Source of the DNA: JBGAHD01 sp044226395
GTDB taxonomy: Bacteria; Pseudomonadota; Gammaproteobacteria; Xanthomonadales; Ahniellaceae
Direction: 5' to 3'
NCBI GenBank assembly: GCA_044226395.1
Contig: JBGAHD010000003.1
Coordinates: 682,001-746,000 of the forward strand
Length of the DNA stretch: 64,000 nucleotides
The notes under the pieces are model-generated. The model had not been told where the DNA came from, made no database searches, and saw only the letters and a list, made by a program, of their open reading frames with translations. Positions 26,940 to 36,800 of the stretch are shown here, piece by piece (the stretch's first letter is position 1; each line of letters begins with the position of its first letter). Made by a program: the position numbers and the translations under genes.

Positions 26940-27082
26940 TGACGTTGTCGCTTGGCTCGGGGTGCCGCCCCTTGTCGGTGGGCGAGGGATTCAGCACATC
27001 CCTGTGCTGAACCCTCGCGGCGCACGTCCCTGTGCGCTGGCCACCGACAAGGGGACCGTCACCCCGAGCCGTCGAAACGTCA
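26940..27082. repeat. Multi-branched palindromic element (cruciform-like)
   Basis: Nested inverted repeats form a long stem with two side hairpins. Outer arms: TGACGTT (26940-26946) with AACGTCA (27076-27082); GGCTCGGGGTG (26954-26964) with CACCCCGAGCC (27060-27070); CCCCTTGTCGGTGG (26968-26981) with CCACCGACAAGGGG (27041-27054). Inside: hairpin A, 16 pairs with one bulged base (26982-27018, loop TCCC), and hairpin B, GCGCAC/GTGCGC (27020-27037), whose loop also contains TCCC. All arms are perfect, so the structure is maintained or recent. It looks like an interspersed REP/MITE-like repeat; no transposase gene is present. Confidence 0.75.
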
Positions 27083-27124
27083 CTGGTGTTCGTTGGGTAG
27101 ATCAAAAGAAAAAAGCAAAAGCGC

Positions 27125-27156
27125 GCTTCGCGCGCCGCGGGTGCGGCGCGCGAAGC
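27125..27156 (-). terminator. Perfect 14-pair hairpin beside an A-rich run
   Basis: GCTTCGCGCGCCGC (27125-27138) and its exact complement (27143-27156) enclose a GGGT loop. On the plus strand an A-rich run precedes it (27105-27120), so minus-strand transcripts would end hairpin-then-U-rich, as in an intrinsic terminator. There is no obvious minus-strand gene that needs it, because the receptor already has a terminator at 27499-27533, so it may instead be part of the repeat element. Confidence 0.45.
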
Positions 27157-27498
27157 AAGAGTCAGTTGTTTTTGTAGAAGCCCGCTCGGTGGCTTCCGGG
27201 GCCAGATTTAAAGGCCGTGGATTCGGTCGATGATTCGCGCTGATTTTGGGGGCAATCGGAAGCAGCAGGAATTCAGCGAATCTCGGTGCTGAACTGCTGC
27301 CCGACGTTTCGTGGTGATTGCCTGATCCGGGCGACAGCGTCGCGAAGATCTTTCCCGCGCCGCGCATCGAGGTTGTCACTGTGAGGTGAGAACCCATTGC
27401 CGTGGCATTCCGCGGTCATGCCGCGCGTTGCCCACGATTGATCAAGCGATCGATGCGCTCCGTGATCGCGATCGGCTTCCCGCGCAAAAGTCTTGCCC

Positions 27499-27533
27499 AA
27501 AAAAAAACCGCGGCCCCGTTTCCGGGGCCGCGG
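27499..27533 (-). terminator. Rho-independent terminator of the TonB-dependent receptor
   Basis: Eleven-pair GC stem (27508-27518 with 27523-27533) and loop TTTC; on the minus strand it is followed by nine U residues (27499-27507). It begins 43 bases after the receptor stop codon. Confidence 0.93.
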
Positions 27534-27575
27534 CCAGATCGTGTTGCTTGGAGCGGATCGAAATCCGCCGACAAC

Positions 27576-30419
27576 TTAGAACTTCTGGGTGTACTGCACG
27601 TACCAGAAGCGACCCGGGACTTCATACGACGGGTCGAAGCTGTTGGCGAAGTTCGAGTACGACTCCGGCGGATCCTCATCGAACAGATTGCGGATACCGG
27701 CGGACACGCGGCCGTTCCACGGCGCGTCCCAGGTGCCCTGCAGGTCGAAGTACCACACGTCATCGAGGTGGTTGGTGGGGGCGCCACCGAACTGCGGATC
27801 CTCGACGTCGGGGCTCGAGCACAGGCCCGGGTTACCGAACAGCACCGGCAGGGTGCAATCTTCATCCACGCCCGACAGGTAACGGGTCGTCAGGGTCGCG
27901 CCCCAATCGCCGTACTGCCAGTTGGTGGTGATGTTCGACTTGATGCGGTTGAAGATCGAGCCGCGATCGAACAGCACGCCGGCCACGTTCGAGCCGTCCG
28001 GCTGACCCACGTCACCGTAGTACGACACATAGGCCGTATCCCAGTTGATGCGGAACTTGCCGAACGAGGTGTCGAACTTGTAGTCGACCGTCAGATCGTA
28101 GCCTTCCGTCTCCGTGCCGAGCGGCAGGTTCTGGGTGCCCGCGAACAGGTCGAGCACGTCGCCGTTGGCCTGGCGCGTGATGAAGGCGCACGAGGTCAGC
28201 GTCGCGTTGCGGTAGCAGTCATTGAGGATGAACTGCGCCGAACGGGTGCCGATCGCGTCGGTCACTTCGATGTTGTACCAATCCAGGCTGACGTCCAGAC
28301 CTTCGACCCAGCTCGGGCTGTAGACCAAGCCCAGGGTCTTCGAACGCGCTTGCTCCGGGAACAGCTGGGCGTTACCACCCACCGTGATGCGGATCTGCGA
28401 ATTGGTCTGCTCGTAGCCGGCCGGCGTGCCGGTGACGCCACCGATGCCGTTGCGGCAACGGCTGAGCACGTCGCCCGCGGGCTGCGCGCTGGCCGAGCAC
28501 GGATCGAGCACGGTCGGGAAGTTGTCCGAGGCGCCCAGGAACAGTTCCGTGATCGCCGGGGCGCGGAAGCCTTCGGCGTAGTTACCACGGACCAGCAGAT
28601 CGGCGTACGGCTTCCAACGGAAACCGAACTTCGGATTGGTCGTGTCGCCGAAGTTCGAGTAGTCGGAGTAACGCGCGGCAACCGAGAACTCAAGGATTTC
28701 GGCGCCCGGCAGGTCCTTGAGGACCGGCACGTTGAACTCGACGTAGAACTCATCCAGCGAGAAACCACCCGAGGTCGGCTGACGGATGTTGCCCGTCGAG
28801 GCGCCCGAGGCGATCAGCGCGTCCGGCTGGTCGTAGGCGAACTCACGGCGATACTCGTATCCCGCGGCGAAGCCCAGGGGGCCGGCCGGCAGTTCGAACA
28901 GATCGCCGGTGATGTTGCCGGTGTAGTTGTAGAGCTTCTTGTAGGTGTTGTCCTGCGCCGTGAACGAGGCGTAGTCCACCATCTCGCGCGTGAAGCCGGT
29001 CGGGCCGCCGAAGATGTTCAGCGGCACGCAACCCGCGATGACCGCGGTCGGGGTGCCGCAACGCGCCACGCCAGCGGCGTCGCGGAACGACGGGCCGAGG
29101 CCAGTGCGCAGACGGTTGAGGTCGAACAGACCGTAGGTCAGGTCGTGCTCTTCGTTGTCGGTGTAGATGTAGTTCACATCCCACGAGAACGAACGATCAG
29201 CCAGGTCGAAGCCGCCGTTGAGGCCGCCCGCGAAGTAGAACGTGTCCACGTCCTGGTTGAAGCTACGCAGCTGCTCGGTGTTGCGGTACTGCGCGCGCGT
29301 CACGTCTTCGCCGAACGGGTTGTACAGCGCCGTCGCCGGGATGGTGAAGCGAGCCAAGCCGGAACCGGCCGTGCCGAACACGAACGGCATCGCGGCGAGC
29401 TGCTGCTCGGAACGACGCTCGTTGTACAGGATGGTCGAGCTGAACGCGATGTTGTCCGTGATCTGGTAACGACCCTGGACGAACACCGAGGTGCGCTCTT
29501 GCGGGGTCAACAGATAGTTGTCCGGCGCGAAGTTGTAGCCATCCGTCGCGCCGCTGAAGGGCTTGAAGTCACCCGCGGCGGTACCCGCGCGACCCGGGAT
29601 CAGGGTCAGGGTGCCCGGCGCGCCGTTCGGCAGACGACCGCCGTTGGCGCTGAAGCCGAAGCGGCCGAACGGGGTGGTCGACGAAGCGCCGACGCCCGTG
29701 TTGTTGCCGCCGAAGCCAAACAGCGGAACCTTCGAGATATCACGGTCGCCCGCGAAGATCGGTTCCTGCTTCACGTAAGCGGCGTTCAACAGCACGCTGG
29801 CGCGGTCGGTCGAGGAGCCGACGGTGAAGTCATACGCTTCCGTACGACCGTCGCCTTCCTCGTTCTCGCCCAAGTACGCCGACGCTTCGGCGCCGTCGTA
29901 GTTGTCGCGCAAGGTGATGTTGATCACGCCCGCGATCGCGTCGGAACCGTAGATCGCCGAGGCGCCGTCCTTCAGGACTTCGACGCGCTCGATCGCCGAG
30001 ACCGGGATCGTGTTGAGGTCGACCGAGCCACCGAGGTTGCTCACCCAACGACGGCCGTTGACCAGCACCAGGGTGCGGTTCGAGCCGAGGTTGCGCAAGT
30101 CGATCTGGGTCGAACCGTCGCCACCGTTGTTGAACACGGTGTTGATGGTCGCGCCATTGGTGGTGAGTTCCTGCAGGATGTCGCCGACCGAAGTCAGGCC
30201 GGTCTTCTGCAGATCTTCACGGCCGACGACAAAAATCGGCTGCGAGGTTTCAAGGTCAGTGCGCTTGATGCGCGAGCCGACCACTTGGATGGTTTCGAGC
30301 TTTTCGGCGTCGTCCTGGTCCTGCGCAAACGCGTTCGGCGCGGCCACTGCGGAGGCAGCGGCGCCAAACGTCAATGCGAGACGAACGGCCTTTTGCAGCT
30401 CGTTGCTATTCAGTCTCAT
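27576..30419 (-). CDS. TonB-dependent outer-membrane receptor
   Basis: A 947-residue receptor. Signal peptide (LALTFGAAASAVAAPNAFAQ), then a TonB-box-like ETIQVVGSRIKR, the plug domain (VGDILQELTT; DLRNLGSNRTLVLVNGRRW; AIERVEVLKDGASAIYGSDA; AGVINITLR) and a 22-strand barrel with many aromatic-ended strands. The last residue is Phe in RFWYVQYTQKF, the usual signal for barrel assembly. It resembles the large CarB/oligopeptide/carbohydrate-type receptors of Xanthomonadales rather than classical siderophore receptors, but the ligand is unknown. GGAGAGAG precedes the ATG. It has its own terminator; the next gene on the same strand lies 421 bases upstream. Confidence 0.93.
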   Translation of the reverse strand: MRLNSNELQKAVRLALTFGAAASAVAAPNAFAQDQDDAEKLETIQVVGSRIKRTDLETSQPIFVVGREDLQKTGLTSVGDILQELTTNGATINTVFNNGGDGSTQIDLRNLGSNRTLVLVNGRRWVSNLGGSVDLNTIPVSAIERVEVLKDGASAIYGSDAIAGVINITLRDNYDGAEASAYLGENEEGDGRTEAYDFTVGSSTDRASVLLNAAYVKQEPIFAGDRDISKVPLFGFGGNNTGVGASSTTPFGRFGFSANGGRLPNGAPGTLTLIPGRAGTAAGDFKPFSGATDGYNFAPDNYLLTPQERTSVFVQGRYQITDNIAFSSTILYNERRSEQQLAAMPFVFGTAGSGLARFTIPATALYNPFGEDVTRAQYRNTEQLRSFNQDVDTFYFAGGLNGGFDLADRSFSWDVNYIYTDNEEHDLTYGLFDLNRLRTGLGPSFRDAAGVARCGTPTAVIAGCVPLNIFGGPTGFTREMVDYASFTAQDNTYKKLYNYTGNITGDLFELPAGPLGFAAGYEYRREFAYDQPDALIASGASTGNIRQPTSGGFSLDEFYVEFNVPVLKDLPGAEILEFSVAARYSDYSNFGDTTNPKFGFRWKPYADLLVRGNYAEGFRAPAITELFLGASDNFPTVLDPCSASAQPAGDVLSRCRNGIGGVTGTPAGYEQTNSQIRITVGGNAQLFPEQARSKTLGLVYSPSWVEGLDVSLDWYNIEVTDAIGTRSAQFILNDCYRNATLTSCAFITRQANGDVLDLFAGTQNLPLGTETEGYDLTVDYKFDTSFGKFRINWDTAYVSYYGDVGQPDGSNVAGVLFDRGSIFNRIKSNITTNWQYGDWGATLTTRYLSGVDEDCTLPVLFGNPGLCSSPDVEDPQFGGAPTNHLDDVWYFDLQGTWDAPWNGRVSAGIRNLFDEDPPESYSNFANSFDPSYEVPGRFWYVQYTQKF

Positions 30420-30465
30420 TGACTCTCTCCAACGTCAGAGTTGTGACTAGTTCGGGACAAGTGCT

Positions 30466-30494
30466 TTCCATCCATGGAACGGCCACATGTGGCC
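30466..30494. promoter_or_regulatory. Two palindromes upstream of the TonB-dependent receptor
   Basis: TTCCAT-CC-ATGGAA (30466-30479) and the perfect palindrome GGCCACATGTGGCC (30481-30494) lie side by side 47-75 bases upstream of the receptor start codon in a locally AT-richer stretch. Position and symmetry suit an operator. The two palindromes do not share a half-site, so no regulator can be named. Confidence 0.4.
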
Positions 30495-30840
30495 CACCAA
30501 TACCCTCGGCAGCGGCCGATGGTAGCAACATTTGTATAACGAGGGAATCCTCTGTGGCTTTTGCGCAACAGGAGGGAATGTGCGTCGCACCAAGGACTTG
30601 CCGCATTTTGCAGGCGTCGGCTCCAAGTCGACTTACAAGCCGCTAACGTTTTTTCGCGGCCGAAGCACCTGCGAGCCCTGCGATTCTTGCGGATGACGGG
30701 GTGTGAAACGGGTCACGATCGGGGCCATAAAGCGGCATGCGCGACACGGCGAAATCCGTGCGTCGAACGAACGATCGCAATTTCAGCAACAAGAATTTCG
30801 AGGAAGGCCCGCGCGACGAACGCGGAGCGACGCGACGAAG
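30495..30840. other. Intergenic region upstream of the receptor
   Basis: I see no convincing gene in these 346 bases. The stretch to about 30660 is less GC-rich than the surrounding genes, as expected of a promoter region; the rest up to the stop codon of the next minus-strand gene shows no hairpin with a U-run, so no clear terminator for that gene. Confidence 0.5.
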
Positions 30841-31827
30841 TTACAGATCCTGCCGGTATCGCACGTAGGGCGTGCGCGCGGCGGACTCGTCGGTATTGCC
30901 CGTCGGCGGCGAGGGCAGGAGATTGGTGTTGCCACGGCCGAGCAGATTCTCGGCGCCGAAGCTGATCTCGGCCGACCACGGCGTGCGCCAGGAGATCCCC
31001 AGATCGAGGCCCGACCAGTTGGTCGCCGCCGCGTCGCCATCGCCACGCACCACGCGACCGGTGATCGCGCCGGAAATCGCGCCGCGACGAACACCCAGGC
31101 GCACGGCCGATTGATCGAGCGTGCCCAGGCGCCTAGCATTGTTCTGCGTCGGCTGCGATTGCGCGTAGCCCGCGGCCAACAGCAGATCACCCCAATCGCC
31201 CAGATGAAACGTGCTGGCGAGCGTGAGATCACGCGATGCCGGACGGCCACCCGCCATCGGCAGCGAGAAAGGAATCGAACCACCTTGCGCGCTGGCGCCG
31301 ACTTCGCTCGGGGCCAGCGACCACTCGTGACCTTCGGGATTACGCGTGTCGCCGTAAGTCACGCGGATATTGCCCGGCCCCAGCGCGTAGCCCAAGCTCA
31401 ATTGCGTGCGCGCGATGCGCGGCAGCGCTTCGTGCGCGGCGTGCGGCGCGATGCATTCGTCGGTCATGCCGGCCGCGCTCATCAAGGCGGTGATACCACC
31501 GCACCACAGCGGCGCCGCGCTCGCCGTCGGCGCGCCTAGCGACACGACCATGCCGCGTTCGGCGGTGGCGTAGATCTGGCCGGTGCCGATGTCGATCAAG
31601 CCCGCGACCGCCAAGCCGCCCGCGCCTTCGATCTGCGGTTGCATCGGCGCCAGCAGGAAAGCGCTTGGCGTCTGCGTGCCCTCGACGGGTTTGACCGCCG
31701 CGATCCAATCGCCGTCGGCGATCAGGCGCAGGGCATAACCTTCTTGCGACGCGGGCGCGGCCGTGCCTTGGGCGAGCGTCAGGCCCGGCACCAGCAACAG
31801 CGGCAGTAGCAGTCTTCGAAGGTTCAC
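30841..31827 (-). CDS. Secreted protein, possibly outer-membrane, unknown family
   Basis: A 328-residue protein with a signal peptide (LRRLLLPLLLVPGLTLAQG). The mature part has alternating strands such as ARTQLSLGYALGPGNIRVTY, ASTFHLGDWGDLLLAAGYAQ and SGAITGRVVRG, ending in YVRYRQDL, so an outer-membrane barrel in the C-terminal half is plausible. The first 120 residues contain a repeated 'GLIDIGTGQIYATAERGM' type strand region and two Cys that could form a disulfide. I do not recognise the family. The GTG start at 31827 is chosen because the signal peptide begins there; in-frame residues upstream look non-coding. Confidence 0.6.
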   Translation of the reverse strand: MNLRRLLLPLLLVPGLTLAQGTAAPASQEGYALRLIADGDWIAAVKPVEGTQTPSAFLLAPMQPQIEGAGGLAVAGLIDIGTGQIYATAERGMVVSLGAPTASAAPLWCGGITALMSAAGMTDECIAPHAAHEALPRIARTQLSLGYALGPGNIRVTYGDTRNPEGHEWSLAPSEVGASAQGGSIPFSLPMAGGRPASRDLTLASTFHLGDWGDLLLAAGYAQSQPTQNNARRLGTLDQSAVRLGVRRGAISGAITGRVVRGDGDAAATNWSGLDLGISWRTPWSAEISFGAENLLGRGNTNLLPSPPTGNTDESAARTPYVRYRQDL

Positions 31828-32007
31828 GCGTTTCGACTCGGGTCTTGTCTGGCCGCTTCGACAGCGGCCGGCCTGTGGGGTTCCGGGGCAAGTGAAGGCC
31901 GCGAAGAACACCTTACATTCCGCAGCTTGCCCGACTTTTCTCCCCCAAGATGTTAACCAAATCACGAGCGACTAACAAAGTCCGCCGGGGGAAGGCGCGA
32001 CAACTCG

Positions 32008-32907
32008 TCACTGTCGGGATTCCGGCGCGGCGTGACCGGGCTGTTCGGCGAAGATCTGGCCCACGTCGACCGCGTCGAAAACATAGCGTTGATCGCAGAA
32101 TTCGCAATGCACTTCGACTTCGCCGCGCTCGGCCAGGGTCTGCTCGATCTCGACACGTCCCAAGGCCAGCAATACCTGGGCCACGCGCTCGCGCGAACAG
32201 CGGCAGCCGAAGCTCAAGGCCTGACGCGGATGCAGGCGCACGGTTTCTTCGTGAAACAGCCGATGCAGCACGGTTTCGGGCGGCAGTTCCAGCAGTTCTG
32301 AATCCTTGAGCGTGTCGAACAGCGCGGTCACGCGCTCGAAATCCGCGCCGGCCGTGCCGCGCTGCACGCCGCCGACTTCGGCGACCTGCTGCACCAACAT
32401 GCCCACGCAACGATCGGGCGTGGCGATCAGGTGCATGCGCGTGGGCAGTTGCTCCGATTGCGCGAAATAGGCCTCGAAAGCCTGCGCCAGCGTTTCGCCC
32501 TCGAGCGGCACCAGGCCCTGGCGGCGCACATTGCGTTCGCGCCATTCCATGGTGATGGCGAGCAGGGCGTCGGTGCCGAACTCGGACACGCGCCGCGGCA
32601 CTTCGCCTTCGCCGCCCAGGCGCGCGATGCCGCGCACGCGACCGGTTTCGCTGCATTCGGCATGCACCGTGCGCAGCGCCGTGCTGGAGCGCAATTGCAC
32701 CGACAGACTCGCGGCCAGCTTGACGTCGCCGGCGAACAGCGCGGCCGCGATCAGGCATTGCCCGAGCACGCTTTCCACGCCCTCGCCATGCGCGCCGTGC
32801 GCGCGCACTTGCTGCCAGGACTGCTCAAGCCGCACGATCACGCCGCGCGAGTTGGCCGATTCCATGTGGAAGGACTGGATGAAATCATTGGTGGCGGAGG
32901 ACGACAT
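32008..32907 (-). CDS. hslO: Hsp33 redox-regulated chaperone
   Basis: A 299-residue Hsp33. The N-terminal domain starts with FIQSFHMESANSRGVIVRL, followed by HGEGVESVLGQCLIAAALF, and the chaperone core includes VPLEGETLAQAFEAYFAQSE. The C-terminal redox switch holds the four zinc cysteines as CRC (in FGCRCSRERV) and CEFC (in VHCEFCDQRYVF), matching CxC...CxxC. Under oxidative stress plus heat, zinc is released, the domain unfolds and the protein becomes a holdase. Length agrees with the family. It is divergent from mtgA and alone on its strand. Confidence 0.95.
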   Translation of the reverse strand: MSSSATNDFIQSFHMESANSRGVIVRLEQSWQQVRAHGAHGEGVESVLGQCLIAAALFAGDVKLAASLSVQLRSSTALRTVHAECSETGRVRGIARLGGEGEVPRRVSEFGTDALLAITMEWRERNVRRQGLVPLEGETLAQAFEAYFAQSEQLPTRMHLIATPDRCVGMLVQQVAEVGGVQRGTAGADFERVTALFDTLKDSELLELPPETVLHRLFHEETVRLHPRQALSFGCRCSRERVAQVLLALGRVEIEQTLAERGEVEVHCEFCDQRYVFDAVDVGQIFAEQPGHAAPESRQ

Positions 32908-33003
32908 GCGGATCGATGCTTCCCGGCAAGCAAGACATTCCCGAAGGGCGACCCATGGTGGGGGCGATCACGGTCGCCCGCAAGGGCGCGCGGGTCACGG
33001 GGC

Positions 33004-33753
33004 ATGAGGCGCAAGACACCGAGCGCCAGCGTCGTGGCAAAGCCGTCACCGTGGTGGCGAAGAATCCTGCGTTGGTTGACGCGCGGCGTCGCCGTGTTCG
33101 TCGTCGTCACCGTGGCGCTGGTCGTCTTGCTGCGCTTCGTGCCGGTGCCGACCACGGCCTTCATGATCGATCGTCGTCTGGACGCGAGACTCGCTGGACA
33201 ATCCGCGTTCACGCTCGACTATCGCTGGGTGCCGATGACGCGCATCGCGCCCGTGGCCGCGCTCGCGGTGGTGGCGTCGGAGGATCAGCGCTTTCCCACG
33301 CATCGCGGTTTTGATTTCGATTCCATCGCCAACGCCTGGAGCGAGCGCAACGCGGGCAAGCGCGTGCGTGGCGCCAGCACGATCTCGCAGCAAGTCGCCA
33401 AGAACTTGTTCCTGTGGTCGGGCCGCAGTTGGGTGCGCAAGGGCGCCGAGGTCTACTTCACCGTGTTGATCGAAACGTGCTGGTCGAAGCGCCGCATTCT
33501 CGAGGTGTATCTCAACGTCGCCGAGTTCGGCGATGGCGTGTATGGCGTCGAGGCCGCGTCGCGTCGCTACTTCAACAAGTCGGCATCGCAATTGCGCGCC
33601 GAAGAAGCCGCGCGCCTGGTCACCGTGCTGCCCGACCCCAAGCGCATGAAGGTCAACGGCGGTTCGCGTTACGTGCGCTCGCGTTCGGCCTGGGTCGCGC
33701 GGCAAATGAACCAACTGGGTGGCCCGGCCTATCTCGATGAAGTGCTGAAATAG
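33004..33753 (+). CDS. mtgA: Monofunctional biosynthetic peptidoglycan transglycosylase
   Basis: A 249-residue family 51 glycosyltransferase without a transpeptidase domain. One membrane helix (GVAVFVVVTVALVVLLRFV) anchors it in the inner membrane; the periplasmic catalytic domain has ASEDQRFPTHRGFDFDSI with the catalytic Glu, then RGASTISQQVAKNLFL and RKGAEVYFTVLIE, and EVYLNVAEFGDGVYGVEAA. It polymerises lipid II into glycan strands. ATG 33004 is the first in frame that gives a normal N-terminus; the ribosome site (CGGGG) is weak. The open frame continues far upstream but over hslO on the other strand and is rejected. Confidence 0.93.
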   Translation: MRRKTPSASVVAKPSPWWRRILRWLTRGVAVFVVVTVALVVLLRFVPVPTTAFMIDRRLDARLAGQSAFTLDYRWVPMTRIAPVAALAVVASEDQRFPTHRGFDFDSIANAWSERNAGKRVRGASTISQQVAKNLFLWSGRSWVRKGAEVYFTVLIETCWSKRRILEVYLNVAEFGDGVYGVEAASRRYFNKSASQLRAEEAARLVTVLPDPKRMKVNGGSRYVRSRSAWVARQMNQLGGPAYLDEVLK

Positions 33754-33839
33754 GCCGAAAGTCCTGGTATCCCCACAATCCGTTCTAACTCGCGACGGAG
33801 ACGGCTATAGTCCGGACGTCTGATCGGGGGATCATCATT

Positions 33840-36800
33840 ATGAAGTCGACAACGGCTTGGGGCATGGGTGTGCTCGTCGTGGGCGTCACGACGTTCGCGA
33901 CACTCGCATGGGTCAACGAAAAGGACGTCGGGGCCGAGCCCTGGTGGCAACAGGCGCCGAGTCAGCATCGCTCGCCCTCGCCGGGTTTGTTGCGCGCCTT
34001 GTCGCTGACGTATCCGACGGGCGATTTCCAACCCGCGTGGGTGGCGCAGTCCGCGGTCGCCGAGCGCAAGATGCCGGTGGGACGACCGCTCGGCATCGGA
34101 CACGCGAAATCGGTGGTCAGTCCGCTCGCGCTCGATCCCGTGTCGTTCACGCCGCTAGGTCCGCGCCCGCTGGGTTCGGGCAACACGGCCAACGCCGGTC
34201 GCGTCAACGACATCGTGGTCGATCCGACCAATGACACCATTGCCTACTTCGCCTCCGATGGCGGTGGCGTGTGGAAGACGACCAACTGCTGCTCGTCGGC
34301 CACGACGTGGCAGGTCAAGACCGACTTCCCCGAAATCGCCAGCATGGCGATCGGTGATCTGACGATCGATCCCAGCAATCCCAACGTAATCTACGCGGGC
34401 ACCGGCGATCTGCGCTTCGGCTCGTTCTCGTTCGGCGCCGCGGGCCTTTTGCGCAGCGCCGACAAGGGCGAGACCTGGACCTTGCTCGGCACCGATGTCT
34501 TCAATCCTTTGTACGCGCCCTCGATCGGCGGCTATCCGCAATATCAGGCGATTGGTCAGGTCGCGGTCGATCCGAATAACTCGGCCAATCTCATCGTTGG
34601 CACTAAGACCGGCCTGTATTTCTCGTACGACACGGGCGCCAACTGGACCGGCCCGTGCTACACGAACAGCTTCAGCACGCAGCGGCAGGACATCACGGGC
34701 CTGCTCGCCATCGATCAAGGCAGCACGACCAAGTTGATCGCCGCGGTCGGCACGCGTGGCCTGCCCACGCCGGTGCAGCCGGATCTGGTCAACAACGGCG
34801 CCAATGGCGTGTACACCGTGAACTTGCCGGCCTCGGGTTGTCCGGTGGCGTGGACGACGAGTTCGCGCGCCGACAACGGCTTCGTCGCCAGCGGTTTCGT
34901 CGATGCCATCGCCGATGGCGTGCCCGACACGACCTTCGGCCGCATCGAACTGGCCGTGGCGCCGAGCGACGCCAACGTCATCTACGCGCTCGTGGCCAAT
35001 TCCGCCGCGCGCAATGTGCTTGGCGTGTGGCGCTCGCTAGATGCCGGCACCACCTGGACGCAGCGCGCGACCGCGGCGACCGTCTCGGCCGTCAGTCCCG
35101 GCGGCACGACTTGCGCCAACGCCGCCTCGGGCGGTTCGCAGATGTGGTACGACGCGGGCCTGACCGTGCATCCGACCAATGCCGACATCGTCTACATGAG
35201 CGCGGTGGATCTGTTCCGCTCGAGCGACGGCGGCGCCAACTTCAACGATCTGACCTGCGGCTACAGCACGGGCAACGTGCACGTGGATCATCACGCGCGC
35301 GCTTTCGTGGCGTCGGATCCCTCGCGTCTGTTGCTCGGTTCCGACGGCGGCATGTGGTACAGCAGCAATGCCACCGCGACCACGCCGAGCTTCATTCCGC
35401 TCAACAGTTCGGTCAACACGATCGAGTTCTACTCGGGCGACATCACCGCCAACTTCGCCACGTCGGCGACGCCGGGCATCAATGGCGGCGCGCAGGACAA
35501 CGGCTGCTCGTGGGCGACGTGGTCGGGCAACCCCGGGCCGACGTCGTGGACCAAGCAGACCTTCTGCGGCGACGGCATCTTCACGCGCATCGAGCCCGTG
35601 CTCGCGCAGCGTTGGTACTACTCGAGTCAGAACGGCGTGGTGCGCGCGACCAGCGCGGGTCCCGGCGGCGCCACGAGTTCGATCGTGCCGACCACGGGCG
35701 GCAGCTGGGGTGGCGATCGCCTGAGCTTCGTGATGCCGTTCGAGATCTATCGCTACGGCGTGACCGATGCCTCGGGCAGCGGCTGCACCGCGGCCTCGGG
35801 CTGCACGCGCATGATCGCGGGCACGTATCGCGTGTGGGAGACGCTGGCCGGTGGCTTCCCGTCGTCGTCGTGGTACATCAACAGTCCGGACCTGACCAAG
35901 AACAACCTGATCGTCGGCAGCGACAATCGCTCCTTTATCAACCAGCTCACGCACGCGGTGAGCACGCCGAGCATGGGCATGGTCGGCACCAATGACGGCA
36001 ATGTCTGGATGGGCTTCAATCTCGGCGCGGGTACGGCGAATTCCGCGACCTGGGTCAATCTGACGCAAGGCAATGCCGTGCTGCCCAATCGTCCGATCAT
36101 GGACGTCACGCACGATCCGGTGAACGCGCTCGTGGGCTACGCCGCCGTCGGTGGTTTCGATCAGAACACGGCGGCGACGCCGGGCCATGTGTTCCAGGTC
36201 ACCTGCACGGCGCAGTGCGCGAGCTTCACCTGGGCCAACAAGACCGGCAATTTGCCCAATATTCCGGTCAACACCATCCTGGCCAATCCCAATATTCCGC
36301 GTCAGGTCTTCGTCGGCACGGATTGGGGTCTGTACTACACCGACGACATCACCGTGGCCTCGCCCGTGTGGTCTCGCCACGAAGGTCTGCCGCACGTGAT
36401 GGTGTGGGACATGTCGATCGATCGCGGCTTCACCACGCTCGCGGTGTCGACACTTGGCGGCGCGATCGACCGGAGTAAGATCCCGACCACGATCCGCGCG
36501 ATTTCCCCAGCAACCCTGGAGGCACGCATGGCCAAGGTCAGCGAATTGCTCGCCGGCAAGGGCGAGCAGGTCTACGCGATCGGTCCCGACGAGCCGGTGC
36601 TCGCCGCGATCCAGATGATGGCCGACCGCTCGGTCGGCGCCCTGCTGGTGATGCGCGAGGGCAAGCTCCTGGGCATCTGTTCCGAGCGCGACTACGCGCG
36701 CAAGGTCGTGCTCAGGGGCCGTTCCTCGGCCGAGACCGCGGTGTGGGAAATCATGACCTCGCCCGTGTTCACCGTCTCGCCCGACGACACGGTGAACATC

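Larger units (their letters stand above)
26765..27498. other. Non-coding tract with repeat elements
   Basis: No frame here has convincing protein character. The tract holds two copies of a short direct repeat starting TCCCCACCTG (26854 and 26891), the multi-branched palindrome at 26940-27082, an A-rich stretch with a 14-pair hairpin at 27125-27156, a GTAGAAGCCC / GGCTTCC short inverted segment near 27174-27200, and from 27200 to 27495 unremarkable sequence of lower coding potential. It lies between the starts of a minus-strand gene and the terminator of the TonB-dependent receptor. Confidence 0.6.

Noticed and set aside
26765..27575. Several short open frames in the long non-coding tract, and possible tRNA in the hairpins
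   Set aside because: The frames follow the repeats and lack ribosome sites; the hairpins have no cloverleaf or CCA-like end.
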